DNA from: Streptomyces sp. PKU-EA00015
GTDB taxonomy: Bacteria > Actinomycetota > Actinomycetes > Streptomycetales > Streptomycetaceae
Length of the DNA: 64,000 nucleotides
Direction: 5' to 3'
Assembly (NCBI RefSeq): GCF_013387495.1
Contig: NZ_JABZEE010000013.1
Location: 184,239-248,238, forward strand
Below the pieces are notes generated by a model. That model was not told where the DNA came from, ran no database searches, and worked only from the letters and a program-made list of their open reading frames with translations. Below are positions 17,812 through 26,538 of this stretch, in pieces. Made by a program: the position numbers and the translations under genes. Every line of letters begins with the position of its first letter. The first letter of the stretch is position 1.

Positions 17812-17847
17812 GCTCACAGCATCGGGGCCGCGCGCCCGCGCGGACCG

Positions 17848-19005
17848 TCACTGGCCCGGGAGCAGGCCCGTGCGGTAGATCGTGCCGGCGCAGGCGTTGG
17901 TGATCGTCGCCTGGGCGTTCGGGGAGCCCGCCTCCGCGATGTGGGTGACCGTCACGCTGCCGTCCTGCGTGCCGCCGTCCTCGGAGGCCAGCTGGGCCTC
18001 GGTGTTGTTCTCCGCCGAGGTGCCCGCGCTCGTGCCCGTGCCCGCCGATCCGCCGTCCGTGGGCGACGGGTCGGGCGAGGCGGTGCTGGGGCAGCTGTCG
18101 GACGGCACCCAGGCGAACTTCACCTCATAGGCGGACGACGGCTTCAGCAGCAGCGACGCCTGCTCCGCCGACGGATCGGGCAGACCACCCGCCGCGTCGC
18201 CCGAGGTGTGCGCGACCACGCTGATGCGGGCCTGGTCGGCCGCGCCGGCGGTCTGGAAGACGACGGTGCCGCCTCCGCCGACCGTGCAGTCCGACGCGGA
18301 GACATTGGCGACGCGGAAGGTGCCGTAGACCTTGCCGTCGGGGTCCGGCGGATTCGTCTCCGCCGAGAGGACCCCGAGGTCGGCGCCGCCGCACACCGGC
18401 ACGGTGTCGCCCCCGCTGCCCGGCGGGACCGGCTCGCCCGAGGCGCCGTCGCCCGCGCCCGGCTGCTCGCCCGGTGCCGCGCTGGTGGGGTCCTTGACCT
18501 CGGGATCCTGGCCAGTGCCCTTCGAGGGGGCCAGCGGGTCCTTGTCCCCGCCGGTCGCGCCCGGCTCGTTGCCCGTGCCGCCCTGGGCCTGCTCGCCGTG
18601 CCCGGCGTTGACCGGGTTGGCCTGGTCAACGCCGCCGGAGTTCGCGACGTGGACGAAGGCGGGCACCGCGGTGCCGATCAGCAGCACCGCCGCCGCGGCG
18701 CCGACGAGCGCCTGGCGCTTGCGGGCGCGCCGCGCCGGGACCGCCCGGCGCAGATGGTCGAGCGCGCCTTCGGAGGGCTCGAGTTCCTCGACGACGCCGT
18801 GCAGCATTCTGCGCAGGGCTTCCTCGTCCCCGCCCAGTCCCGCCCCCGGTCCCTCTCCGAGGCCCGCGAACAGGTCCTCGTCGGGGCCCCTGCCAAGGCC
18901 GCCCAGTTCGTTCTCCGGCCTGTTGCTCACTTTTCCGTTCCCAGTCCGGTCGTCAAACGGCCCGTCCGGCCCGTAGTGCTCATACCTGTCCGTGTGCCTG
19001 CTCAT
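17848..19005 (-). CDS. Single-span membrane protein, probable partner (anti-sigma-like) of the adjacent sigma factor
   Basis: 385 residues: cytoplasmic N-terminus of about 105 residues (acidic and Gly-rich, then an Arg-rich helix), one membrane span (about 107-127, ALVGAAAAVLLIGTAVPAFV), a long disordered Gly/Pro/Thr linker, and an extracellular domain with cysteines near PVCGGADLG, DCTVGGG, DSCPST and TNACAG. No zinc anti-sigma motif (HxxxCxxC) is visible. Its GTG/ATG start overlaps the sigma gene stop by 4 bp, so it is translated with the sigma factor, as expected for a sigma/anti-sigma pair. The regulatory role is inferred from context only. Confidence 0.75.
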   Translation of the reverse strand: MSRHTDRYEHYGPDGPFDDRTGNGKVSNRPENELGGLGRGPDEDLFAGLGEGPGAGLGGDEEALRRMLHGVVEELEPSEGALDHLRRAVPARRARKRQALVGAAAAVLLIGTAVPAFVHVANSGGVDQANPVNAGHGEQAQGGTGNEPGATGGDKDPLAPSKGTGQDPEVKDPTSAAPGEQPGAGDGASGEPVPPGSGGDTVPVCGGADLGVLSAETNPPDPDGKVYGTFRVANVSASDCTVGGGGTVVFQTAGAADQARISVVAHTSGDAAGGLPDPSAEQASLLLKPSSAYEVKFAWVPSDSCPSTASPDPSPTDGGSAGTGTSAGTSAENNTEAQLASEDGGTQDGSVTVTHIAEAGSPNAQATITNACAGTIYRTGLLPGQ

Positions 19006-19664
19006 GCCGTGGCCTCCATGGCGACGCGCAGCGCCGCGATGCCCCGGGAGCCGTACGCCTTCACCGAGCCGAGGGAGACCCCCAGCGTCTCGGCCACCTG
19101 CGCCTCGGTCATGTCGGCGAAGTACCGCAGGACCAGCACCTCGCGCTGGCGCCGCTGCAGCCCCCGCATCGCCTTGATCAACGCGTCCCGCTCCAGCTGG
19201 TCGTACGCGCCCTCCTCCGCGCTCGCCATGTCGGGCATCGGCTTGGAGAGCAGCTTCAGGCCGAGGATGCGGCGGCGCAGCGCGGAGCGGGAGAGGTTGA
19301 CGACGGTCTGGCGCAGGTAGGCGAGGGTCTTCTCGGGGTCCCGTACGCGCGAGCGCGCGGAGTGGACCCGGATGAACGCCTCCTGGACCACGTCCTCGCA
19401 GGACGCGGTGTCGTCCAGGAGCAGGGCGGCGAGACCCAGCAACGACCGGTAGTGGGCGCGGTAGGTCTCGGTGAGGTGATCGACGGTCGTGCCGGCGGCC
19501 ATGGCGTCGTCAGCGCCCTGCCGCGGGGCCGGGATGCGCGTGGTCCGCGGTGCGGGCATAGGTGCGATCACCGGCATGCCGCCGGCCGGACGAGGTCTGC
19601 GGAGCGGACGCACCGAAGCGCCGCGGACCGGGACCACCCCTGCGATGTCGAGAACCTCTGCCAC
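19002..19664 (-). CDS. ECF RNA polymerase sigma factor, SigE family (Streptomyces SigE-like)
   Basis: 220 residues. A Pro/Arg-rich N-terminal extension of about 54 residues precedes region 2 (YRAHYRSLLGLAALLLDDTASCEDVVQEAFIRVH) and region 4 (RRQREVLVLRYFADMTEAQVAETLGVSLGSVKAYGSRGIAALR). The GTG at 19664 gives the extended form; an ATG at 19502 would give a 166-residue form closer to the usual ECF length. It is first in a two-gene operon with the membrane protein. A short hairpin (19709-19725) lies in the region upstream of the start. Confidence 0.88.
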   Translation of the reverse strand: MAEVLDIAGVVPVRGASVRPLRRPRPAGGMPVIAPMPAPRTTRIPAPRQGADDAMAAGTTVDHLTETYRAHYRSLLGLAALLLDDTASCEDVVQEAFIRVHSARSRVRDPEKTLAYLRQTVVNLSRSALRRRILGLKLLSKPMPDMASAEEGAYDQLERDALIKAMRGLQRRQREVLVLRYFADMTEAQVAETLGVSLGSVKAYGSRGIAALRVAMEATA

Positions 19665-19987
19665 GCCTGTTGGACACGCTTCCCCCCGTCAGGGTTGTAC
19701 GCGTACGCCACCGCTTTTGGCGGTGAACCAAATGCCCTCATGCGCACTCGCTCATCCCTAATGCCCCATTTTTACGGCACCGTTCCGAGGCGACCGCAAA
19801 GACGCTTCCCCCCAACTGCCGCTTGCAGCAAGGAGGGAAGCGAATAATCGAACAGGCTCACGCCCCAGTTCAAGTGGTACAGACCTTGAAAGTTCACAGG
19901 GCACGTACAGATCCTACAAAGCCCCACGGACAATCCGTTCCCATTATCGGTTCGGCCGTCTGCGGCCGGTCCCCCGGTCCCCCGGGC
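19665..19987. other. 323-bp intergenic region between asd and the sigma factor gene
   Basis: No gene is seen. It is AT-richer than the surroundings, as expected of a promoter region for the sigma operon (minus strand). It holds a perfect 6-bp hairpin CACCGC/GCGGTG (19709-19725) and two copies of a GGGGGGAAGCG tract on the minus strand. At the asd end, a short hairpin CGGCCG-TCTG-CGGCCG (19953-19968) may end the lysC-asd transcript. Confidence 0.5.
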
Positions 19988-21040
19988 TCAGAACTCGGCG
20001 GCCACCGTCTCCGCGATCTGCGCGGAGTTCAGCGCGGCTCCCTTGCGCAGGTTGTCGCCGCACACGAAGAGCTCCAGCGCCGACGGGTCGTCGGGCGCCC
20101 GGCGCACACGCCCCACCCACGTCGGATCGGTGCCCACCACGTCCGCGGGCGTCGGGAAGTCGCCCGCCCGGGGGTCGTCGTAGAGCACGACCCCCGGCGA
20201 GGTCGCCAGGATCTCGTGCGCCCGGTCCACCGTGACCTCGTTCTCGAAGCGCGCGTGCACCACCAGGGAGTGCGTGGTCAGCACGGGTACACGGACGAAT
20301 GTCGCCGCGACCTTCAGCGACGGCAGGTCCAGGATCTTGCGGGTCTCGGCACGCAGCCCCAGCTCCTCGGACGACCAGCCGCCCTCGCGCGGCTCACCGG
20401 TCCAGGGCACGACGTTCAGCGCCAGCGGCGCGGGCAGCGGGCCGAGCCCGTCGTCGCCCACCGCACGGCGTACGTCGCCGGGCCCCGTGCCCAGCTCCGT
20501 GCCGGCCACCAGGGACAGCTGGGCACGCAGGGCGTCCACCGCGTCCCGGCCGGCGCCGCTTGCGGCCTGGTACGAGGACACGACCAGTTCCCGCAGGCCG
20601 AACTCGGCGTGCAGCGCCCCCACCGCGGGCACCAGCGTCAGCGTGGTGTCGTGGGGGCTGGCGACGATGCCGCGCGGCCGCACCCGTACACAGTGCGGAT
20701 TGACCTCGGGCACGACGAGCGGGACGTCCGGGTCCATGCGGAAGGCCGGGGAGTTGTCCACGACCACCGCGCCCTTGGCGACGGCGACCGGCGCCCACCG
20801 CTCGGACACCTCGCCCGGTACGAGGAACACCGCGACGTCGATGCCGTCGAAGACCTCCTCGCCGAGCGGCACGACCTCGCACTCCTCCCCGCGCACAGCC
20901 AGCTTGCGGCCGGCCGATCGCGGGGAGGCGGCGAGTCGGATCTCGCCCCAGATGTCGGCGTGCTGCGACAGGATCCGGAGCATCACCGCACCGACGGCTC
21001 CGGTCGCTCCCACGACCGCGAGCGCCGGTTTGGGCTTCAT
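19988..21040 (-). CDS. asd: Aspartate-semialdehyde dehydrogenase homologue lacking the catalytic cysteine
   Basis: 350 residues, full length and family-like along its length: GATGAVG nucleotide-binding loop, [38 protein letters not shown], and RVPVLTTHS with the active-site histidine. The normal enzyme reduces aspartyl phosphate with NADPH in the lysine/threonine/methionine pathway, using a cysteine in the motif NPNC(T/S)T. Here that motif reads SPHDTT: Asp131 replaces the cysteine, His130 replaces Asn, and Ser replaces the first Asn. It overlaps lysC by 4 bp (ATGA), so it keeps its operon position. It may be inactive, altered, or regulatory; another asd elsewhere would then be needed. Confidence 0.85.
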   Translation of the reverse strand: MKPKPALAVVGATGAVGAVMLRILSQHADIWGEIRLAASPRSAGRKLAVRGEECEVVPLGEEVFDGIDVAVFLVPGEVSERWAPVAVAKGAVVVDNSPAFRMDPDVPLVVPEVNPHCVRVRPRGIVASPHDTTLTLVPAVGALHAEFGLRELVVSSYQAASGAGRDAVDALRAQLSLVAGTELGTGPGDVRRAVGDDGLGPLPAPLALNVVPWTGEPREGGWSSEELGLRAETRKILDLPSLKVAATFVRVPVLTTHSLVVHARFENEVTVDRAHEILATSPGVVLYDDPRAGDFPTPADVVGTDPTWVGRVRRAPDDPSALELFVCGDNLRKGAALNSAQIAETVAAEF

Positions 21041-22308
21041 CGCCCGGTGCCTCCGTAGACGACCGCCTCGTCGGAGTCGGAGTCGAGCCCGAACGCGGTG
21101 TGCACGGCGCGCACGGCCTCGTTGACGTCGTCGGCGCGGGTGACCACCGAGATGCGGATCTCGGAGGTCGAGATCAGCTCGATGTTCACGCCCGCGTCGG
21201 ACAGCGCCTCGAAGAAGGACGCGGTCACACCGGGGTTGGTCTTCATACCGGCGCCGACCAGGGAGATCTTGCCGATCTGGTCGTCGTAGCGCAGCGAGTC
21301 GAAGCCGATCGCCGACTTCTGCTTCTCCAGCGCGGCCATGGCCTTCGCGCCGTCGGTCTTCGGCAGGGTGAAGGAGATGTCGGTCAGCGCCGTGGTGGCC
21401 GCCGAGACGTTCTGCACGACCATGTCGATGTTGATCTCGGCATCGGCGATGGCACGGAAGATGGCCGCGGCCTCGCCCGGCTTGTCCGGGACGCCGACGA
21501 CGGTGACCTTGGCCTCGGAGACGTCGTGGGCGACTCCGGAGATGATGGCGTGCTCCACCTTCTGATCCCCTTGCGGTTCGTTGCTGACCCAGGTGCCGCG
21601 CAGTCCGGAGAAGGACGAGCGCACGTGGATCGGGATGTTGTAACGGCGTGCGTACTCGACGCACCGGTGCAGCAGCACCTTGGAGCCGGAGGCGGCGAGC
21701 TCCAGCATGTCCTCGGAGGAGATCCAGTCGATCTTCCGGGCCTTCTTGACGACCCGCGGGTCGGCGGTGAAGACGCCGTCGACGTCGGTGTAGATCTCGC
21801 AGACCTCGGCGTCCAGCGCGGCGGCCAGCGCCACCGCCGTGGTGTCGGACCCGCCACGCCCCAGCGTGGTGATGTCCTTCTTGTCCTGGGACACACCCTG
21901 GAAGCCGGCGACGATCGCGATGTTGCCCTCGTCGAGCGCCGTGCGGATCCGGCCCGGCGTCACATCGATGATGCGCGCTTTGTTGTGGACCGAGTCGGTG
22001 ATGACGCCTGCCTGGCTGCCGGTGAACGACTGGGCCTCGTGGCCCAGGTTTTTGATCGCCATGGCCAGCAGGGCCATGGAGATCCGCTCTCCTGCGGTCA
22101 GCAGCATGTCGAACTCACGCCCGGCAGGGATCGGAGATACCTGCTCGGCGAGATCGATCAGCTCGTCCGTCGTGTCACCCATCGCCGACACCACGACGAC
22201 CACCTGGTGGCCGTCCTTCTTGGCATCGACGATTCGCTTGGCGACCCGCTTGATGCCTTCGGCATCGGCAACGGAGGAGCCTCCGTACTTCTGCACGACA
22301 AGGCCCAC
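21037..22308 (-). CDS. lysC: Aspartate kinase
   Basis: 423 residues. An N-terminal amino-acid kinase domain ([13 protein letters not shown], then [28 protein letters not shown]) is followed by two ACT domains (from about residue 265) that bind lysine and threonine for feedback inhibition. It phosphorylates aspartate, the first step to lysine, threonine, methionine and diaminopimelate. GTG start at 22308, with GAGGAG upstream. As in Corynebacterium, an internal start may give a separate beta subunit. First gene of an overlapping operon with asd. Confidence 0.95.
   Translation of the reverse strand: MGLVVQKYGGSSVADAEGIKRVAKRIVDAKKDGHQVVVVVSAMGDTTDELIDLAEQVSPIPAGREFDMLLTAGERISMALLAMAIKNLGHEAQSFTGSQAGVITDSVHNKARIIDVTPGRIRTALDEGNIAIVAGFQGVSQDKKDITTLGRGGSDTTAVALAAALDAEVCEIYTDVDGVFTADPRVVKKARKIDWISSEDMLELAASGSKVLLHRCVEYARRYNIPIHVRSSFSGLRGTWVSNEPQGDQKVEHAIISGVAHDVSEAKVTVVGVPDKPGEAAAIFRAIADAEINIDMVVQNVSAATTALTDISFTLPKTDGAKAMAALEKQKSAIGFDSLRYDDQIGKISLVGAGMKTNPGVTASFFEALSDAGVNIELISTSEIRISVVTRADDVNEAVRAVHTAFGLDSDSDEAVVYGGTGR
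21556..21572 (-). promoter_or_regulatory. Internal ribosome site and GTG start for the aspartokinase beta subunit
   Basis: Within lysC, AAGGGG (minus strand, 21567-21572) lies 8 nt before an in-frame GTG at 21558 (codon for VEHAIISGV). Translation from here would give a 173-residue ACT-domain polypeptide, matching the size and position of the beta subunit known in Corynebacterium and Bacillus aspartokinases. Confidence 0.65.
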
Positions 22309-22354
22309 GTGCGCTCCTCGCTCGGTCTTCTGCAGTCACTACTGCGGTCGGCTC

Positions 22355-22360
22355 AGTCTA
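22355..22360 (-). promoter_or_regulatory. Candidate -10 element for lysC-asd
   Basis: TAGACT on the minus strand lies about 47 nt upstream of the lysC start. No clear -35 is visible at 17 bp. Upstream, TGTGA-TG-TCACA (22383-22394) and GGTGAG/CTCACC form small dyads that could be regulatory. Confidence 0.4.
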
Positions 22361-22545
22361 TCGAGCGGCCGCGATACGCCCCTGTGATGTCACATGGTGA
22401 GATGTCCCGCTCACCAGGTGATCATCCAGGAAGGGGCCAGGGACGTTCGCGGCCGCTCGGATGGCTGCTGCCCAGGGGACGGCTGCGTACGCGGGATGTG
22501 GCCCGCTTCACAGCCGGGCGGCACGAGCGCGGAGCCCGCCGGACG

Positions 22546-23205
22546 TCAGCGCGCCCGGCGCAGCCCCAGCGGGGCGGCGATCTCCTCGACCATCACCTTG
22601 CCGGCCTCCTCGGCCAGCAGCTCCTCGGCGAGGTCCTCGTCCGTGTCCAGGCCGTCCAGCTCGGCCAGCGGCTGGTCGAGGCGGACGTGGGCCACGAGGG
22701 ACTGGAGCGCGCGCAGGGTGGCGGAGGCGGTCGGGCCCCAGTTGGAGAAGTACGAGAACTGCCACCACCACAGCGCCTCCGTGGTGCGGCCCGCGCGGTA
22801 GTGGGCGAGGCCGTGGCGCAGGTCGGTGACGATGTCCGCGAGGCTGTCGGAGATCCGCGAGGGCACCGGGGCCTTGCGGGGCTCGTACGGGTCGAAGACC
22901 TCGGAGAAGACGTCCACCGGGTCGAGGAGCACGGCGAAGCGCTCGCGCAGGTCGTCGACGTCCTGGTCGGGACCGGTGTCCGGCTCGTACCGCTCGTCCG
23001 GGAGGATGTCCTCGTGCGCGCCCAGGCGGCCTCCGGTCAGCAGCAGCTGGGACACCTCCAGCAGCAGGAACGGGACCGCGCTGTCCGGCTCGTCGCCCTT
23101 CGCGACCTCGGTCGTCGCCACGATGAAGGATTCGATCGAGTCGGCGATCTGGACCGCGAAGTCGTCCGGGTCCTGACCTACGGCGTGCAGCATGGCGTCA
23201 GACAT
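22546..23205 (-). CDS. DUF5063 domain-containing protein
   Basis: 219 residues, soluble and acidic in its first half. The C-terminal half has the DUF5063 pattern: [18 protein letters not shown], then [25 protein letters not shown]. The gene is regularly found next to recR in Streptomyces but its role is unknown. The ATG at 23205 (MSDAML) is chosen because GGGAG precedes it; a start nine codons upstream lacks this. It overlaps the recR end by 8 bp, so it is translationally coupled to recR. Confidence 0.82.
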   Translation of the reverse strand: MSDAMLHAVGQDPDDFAVQIADSIESFIVATTEVAKGDEPDSAVPFLLLEVSQLLLTGGRLGAHEDILPDERYEPDTGPDQDVDDLRERFAVLLDPVDVFSEVFDPYEPRKAPVPSRISDSLADIVTDLRHGLAHYRAGRTTEALWWWQFSYFSNWGPTASATLRALQSLVAHVRLDQPLAELDGLDTDEDLAEELLAEEAGKVMVEEIAAPLGLRRAR

Positions 23206-23797
23206 CGAGCAGTCGTCTCCCCTCGAAGGCACGCCCGAGCGTGACCTCGTCGGCGTATTCCAAGTCTCCCCCCACCGGGAGGCCGCTGGCCAGCCGCGTG
23301 ACCTTGAGTCCCATCGGCTTCACCATGCGTGCGAGATAGGTGGCCGTCGCCTCGCCCTCGAGATTCGGGTCCGTGGCCAGGATCAGCTCGGTGACCGTGC
23401 CGTCCGCGAGCCGGGCCAGCAGCTCGCGGATGCGCAGGTCGTCCGGGCCCACACCCTCGATGGGGCTGATGGCGCCGCCCAGAACGTGGTACCGGCCGCG
23501 GAACTCACGCGTCCGCTCGATCGCGACGACGTCCTTCGGCTCCTCCACGACGCAGATGACGGCCTGGTCGCGGCGGGGGTCACGGCAGATGTTGCACTGC
23601 TCCTGCTGTGCGACGTTGCCGCACACGGCGCAGAAGCGCACCTTGTCCTTCACCTCCAGCAGCGCGTGCGCGAGCCGGCGGACGTCGGTCGGCTCCGCCT
23701 GGAGGATGTGGAAGGCGATCCGCTGCGCGCTCTTGGGACCGACGCCGGGCAGCCTGCCCAGTTCGTCGATGAGGTCCTGAACCACGCCTTCGTACAA
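23198..23797 (-). CDS. recR: Recombination mediator RecR
   Basis: 199 residues, the standard RecR length. Order of domains: helix-hairpin-helix ([24 protein letters not shown]), a C4 zinc finger ([17 protein letters not shown]), a Toprim domain ([15 protein letters not shown] ... [18 protein letters not shown] ... [18 protein letters not shown]), and the C-terminal end. RecR works with RecO/RecF to load RecA at gaps. The start codon is TTG at 23797, with an AAAGG ribosome site upstream. It follows ybaB, the widely conserved ybaB-recR pairing. Confidence 0.96.
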   Translation of the reverse strand: MYEGVVQDLIDELGRLPGVGPKSAQRIAFHILQAEPTDVRRLAHALLEVKDKVRFCAVCGNVAQQEQCNICRDPRRDQAVICVVEEPKDVVAIERTREFRGRYHVLGGAISPIEGVGPDDLRIRELLARLADGTVTELILATDPNLEGEATATYLARMVKPMGLKVTRLASGLPVGGDLEYADEVTLGRAFEGRRLLDV

Positions 23798-23889
23798 CGG
23801 AACGCCTTTCCTTGCGTGCTTGCTGCTTACGGTAGTTGGTGAATATGACGCTTAGAAGGGCCTGACGGGACCGGCGGGAGAAGCCGGGG

Positions 23890-24225
23890 TCAGAACGGCA
23901 GGCCCGGCATGCCGCCGAGGCCCTGCGCGAGCGGTCCGAGCTTGTCCTGCTGGAGCTGCCGGGCGTTCTCGTTGGCGGCGTGGACGGCGGCGACGACGAG
24001 GTCCGCGAGGGTCTCGGTGTCCTCCGGGTCGACGGCCTTCGGGTCGATGACGAGGTTGCGCAGCTCGCCGGAGCCTGTGACGGTGGCCTTCACCAGACCG
24101 CCGCCCGCCTGGCCCTCGACCTCGGTCTGCGCCAACTCCTCCTGCGCCCGGGCGAGATCCTGCTGCATCTTCTGGGCCTGCTGGAGCAACTGCTGCATGT
24201 TGGGCTGGCCACCACCGGGAATCAC
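23890..24225 (-). CDS. ybaB: YbaB/EbfC-family nucleoid-associated protein
   Basis: 111 residues. It begins [20 protein letters not shown], followed by a helix rich in Q/A/E, and a central beta region ([21 protein letters not shown]) typical of YbaB, a dimeric DNA-binding protein. The GTG at 24225 is preferred because AGGAG lies 5 nt upstream; the GTG at 24231 overlaps that ribosome site and is unlikely. It lies 92 bp before recR. The dnaX gene often found upstream of this pair in bacteria is not here. Confidence 0.93.
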   Translation of the reverse strand: MIPGGGQPNMQQLLQQAQKMQQDLARAQEELAQTEVEGQAGGGLVKATVTGSGELRNLVIDPKAVDPEDTETLADLVVAAVHAANENARQLQQDKLGPLAQGLGGMPGLPF

Positions 24226-24549
24226 GGTCACTCCTGTCCGTACGTTGCTTCGATACGGCCGAGCCTACGTGGTCACCGGGCGCGATGCCCCACCTGGAGG
24301 TGACCAACTCTTTCGAGTGAGAGCCACGGGCCCCGACCGGGATCCGCTACCTGATCAAGGCCCCCGTGCGGGCGGAAATACGGGCATCGGGGGCGCACAG
24401 CCCACCATTCGGCGGTATGAAGGGCGTGCGCATTCGCGGGCCCATCAGAACGAACGCGCGCACCGTACGTCACACGGTGTAACGTCAGCACCTTTTGAGC
24501 ACCTTTTCAGCGAAGCCGCTGAAGCCGTAGAGGGTAGAGGAGCGCACCG
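24226..24549. other. 324-bp divergent intergenic region (ybaB / SLATT-like gene)
   Basis: No gene is seen. On the plus strand, the direct repeat AGCACCTTTT occurs twice about 12 bp apart near 24487-24510, just before the AGAGGAG ribosome site of the next gene. It should hold promoters for both directions, but none is clear enough to place. Confidence 0.45.
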
Positions 24550-25299
24550 GTGAGCCAGCCGGAGATGCAGCCCGGGGGGCCGGCCCGGGAGGAGGGCGGC
24601 ACCGCGCCGCTGGGTGATCTGACCGGACGGGCGTTCCCGCTCGGCGACTGGGGGGAGCCCGCGGTCCGCCTCGACGAGCTCTACCGGTGGGTGGAGGCCG
24701 ACGCCCTGCGGACGGCCGAGTGGTACCTCGCGGACCGCGCCCGCAAGCGCCGCTGGGCCCGGCTGCTGCGCCTCGGTACGGCGCTGGGCGCCGTCACCGG
24801 GGCAGCCCTGCCGATGCTCGACCTGACCGGCGCGGTGGCCGGGGCGGCCCCCTGGGGGTACGTCTGTCTGCTGCTCGCCGCGGCCTGCGTGGCCTGCGAC
24901 CGGTACTTCGGCCTCACCGCGGGCTGGATGCGCGACGTCGCGACGGCCCAGGCGGTGCAGCACCGCCTGCAGTCGCTGCAGTTCGACTGGGCGTCCGAGA
25001 GCGTGCGGGAGGTGCTGGGCCCGACGGAGGGCACGGCGAGCGAGGCGGCCGAGCGCTGCCTGGGAGTGCTGCGCCGCTTCTCCGAGGACGTCTCGGAACT
25101 GGTCCGTACGGAGACGGCGGACTGGATGACCGCCTTCCGCGCGGGCCCGGCGCCGCTGCGGCTGACAACCCAGTCCCCCGCCCGCGCGGAGGCGGGCCCC
25201 CCGCCGCAGTCCGCGGGCGTGATCCAGGGCCGCTTCCCGCTGCCTCCGGGCACCCGCCCGAACATGCCCCGGCAGCGGCCCCCGGAGCCGCCGCGCTGA
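24550..25299 (+). CDS. SLATT-like two-span membrane protein
   Basis: 249 residues. A charged helix (AEWYLADRARKRRWARLLRLG) leads into two closely spaced membrane spans (about residues 76-96 and 99-119), and then a long helical segment containing QFDWASESVREVLG. A Pro-rich disordered tail follows. This matches SLATT-domain proteins, thought to form pores in some anti-phage or nucleotide-signalling systems, but here no effector or sensor gene is adjacent. GTG start with AGAGGAG 7 nt upstream. Confidence 0.75.
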   Translation: MSQPEMQPGGPAREEGGTAPLGDLTGRAFPLGDWGEPAVRLDELYRWVEADALRTAEWYLADRARKRRWARLLRLGTALGAVTGAALPMLDLTGAVAGAAPWGYVCLLLAAACVACDRYFGLTAGWMRDVATAQAVQHRLQSLQFDWASESVREVLGPTEGTASEAAERCLGVLRRFSEDVSELVRTETADWMTAFRAGPAPLRLTTQSPARAEAGPPPQSAGVIQGRFPLPPGTRPNMPRQRPPEPPR

Positions 25300-25363
25300 G
25301 GCCCGCACGGGGCCGGCCGCCCGGCGGCATGCGGGCAGCACGGGCCCCGGGGGGCGTCCTTCG

Positions 25364-26245
25364 TCAGTCGAGGTTCAGCACAGCGGCCGCCTGGTCGGCC
25401 ATCGCTGCCTCGCCCGCCGCGTTCGGGTGCACCGGAACCACATTGGTGCCGAACAGGAGCGGTTCGATCCAGCGCGTTCCCCTCGGGCTGCAGGCGTCGT
25501 GGCCGTTCGACACCTCGGCCATATCGACGAAGGTGGCACCGGCCTCGCCGGCGGCCTTCTCGACGGCCGCGTTCAGGTCCGTCTGCAGCTGGTGCAGGTA
25601 GGGCACATCGCCCTTGGCGACCGGCATCTTGAGGAAGCAGCCGGGGACGGCCCGCTCGGGCAGGATCCACGGATAACCGAGGATCGCGACCTCCGCCTTC
25701 GGCGACCTGGCCCTGATCTGGTTCAGTGCCGTCCTGATCGCGGGATACGTCTTCTCGGCGATGTCGTCGGAGAAGCTGCTGCCGTAGGCGTCCTTGCACG
25801 GGCTGCCCTGGCCGGCCGTGAGCGCGCCCAGGGTGCCGCAGGCGAGGATGGCGCTGATGAAGGTGTTGTTGTCGTTGCCGCCGATGGTCAGCGTGACGAG
25901 GTCGGTGTCGCTCCCGAGCGCGTCGAACTGCGGGGCGACACCCGGGTACTGGGCCCGCGTGAAGTGCTCGGTCCTCGCGGCGCCACAGGTGACGTCCGTG
26001 AGTCTCGCCCCGGTCCGGGCGGCGACCAGGCGCGGGTAGTTCCTGGTGGTGCGGAAGCACAGGGGGGATGCGGCCGGGTCGAGCGGGAGGACGCCCGAAC
26101 CGGCGCTGTAACTGTCCCCGAGGGCGACGTAGTTCATCGGTTCGGCGGTGGCCCGGGCGGGGGCGGCGGTCCCCAGCCCGAGTGCGGCGGTCCCGGCGGC
26201 CGCGAGGACCACCGACAGGGCTCTGTTCTTGGCGCGGAACGGCAT
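25364..26245 (-). CDS. Secreted SGNH/GDSL-family esterase
   Basis: 293 residues with a signal peptide (about 1-33, ending ARATA). Conserved blocks: GDSYSAG with nucleophile Ser45, the GGND block (TIGGNDNNTF), and His273 in VPVHPN. The DxxH aspartate is absent (Val270 is there); as in the Streptomyces scabies esterase, a main-chain carbonyl near Trp may take its role. Six cysteines can form three disulfides, typical of these Streptomyces lipases/esterases. The ATG at 26245 follows an AAGGAG site; the longer frame upstream is not used. Confidence 0.9.
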   Translation of the reverse strand: MPFRAKNRALSVVLAAAGTAALGLGTAAPARATAEPMNYVALGDSYSAGSGVLPLDPAASPLCFRTTRNYPRLVAARTGARLTDVTCGAARTEHFTRAQYPGVAPQFDALGSDTDLVTLTIGGNDNNTFISAILACGTLGALTAGQGSPCKDAYGSSFSDDIAEKTYPAIRTALNQIRARSPKAEVAILGYPWILPERAVPGCFLKMPVAKGDVPYLHQLQTDLNAAVEKAAGEAGATFVDMAEVSNGHDACSPRGTRWIEPLLFGTNVVPVHPNAAGEAAMADQAAAVLNLD

Positions 26246-26474
26246 GGGGGGCGGCTCCTTCAGGCGAATGGTGCGGCTCTGGCATGCTCCGGCGCTCCGG
26301 GCGCCGGCTCGCGGAGCCACGACCTGTTCGCCGGGGCGCGTTCACCCGATCGGTGCGAGAAGCGTAGGAGGACCCGGGCCCGCCGCCCCTGTGACGGAAT
26401 CCCAACCCTTGACAGTTTTTTCGTGAGCCGTCACCAACGCCCGCCCGACGATGTGTGCTTGGCGCACGCACAGA

Positions 26475-26504
26475 ACGGCTCCGGGGCGCGTGCCCCGGAG
26501 CCGT
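26475..26504 (-). terminator. Terminator downstream of the methyltransferase gene
   Basis: A perfect 13-bp stem (26475-26487 with 26492-26504) and a 4-nt loop, 35 bp beyond the methyltransferase stop. It separates that transcript from the esterase gene. Confidence 0.8.
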
Positions 26505-26538
26505 CGTGTGCGATGCCGTCGTCGGCCGGTGAATCCCC

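Noticed and set aside
22383..22394. TGTGA-TG-TCACA as a Crp-type site.
   Set aside because: The arms are only 2 bp apart, whereas Crp sites have 6 bp between TGTGA and TCACA, so it is only a small dyad.
24550..25299. The SLATT-like protein as part of an anti-phage signalling system.
   Set aside because: No nucleotide cyclase, sensor or nuclease lies adjacent; neighbours are housekeeping genes (ybaB, recR) and an esterase.
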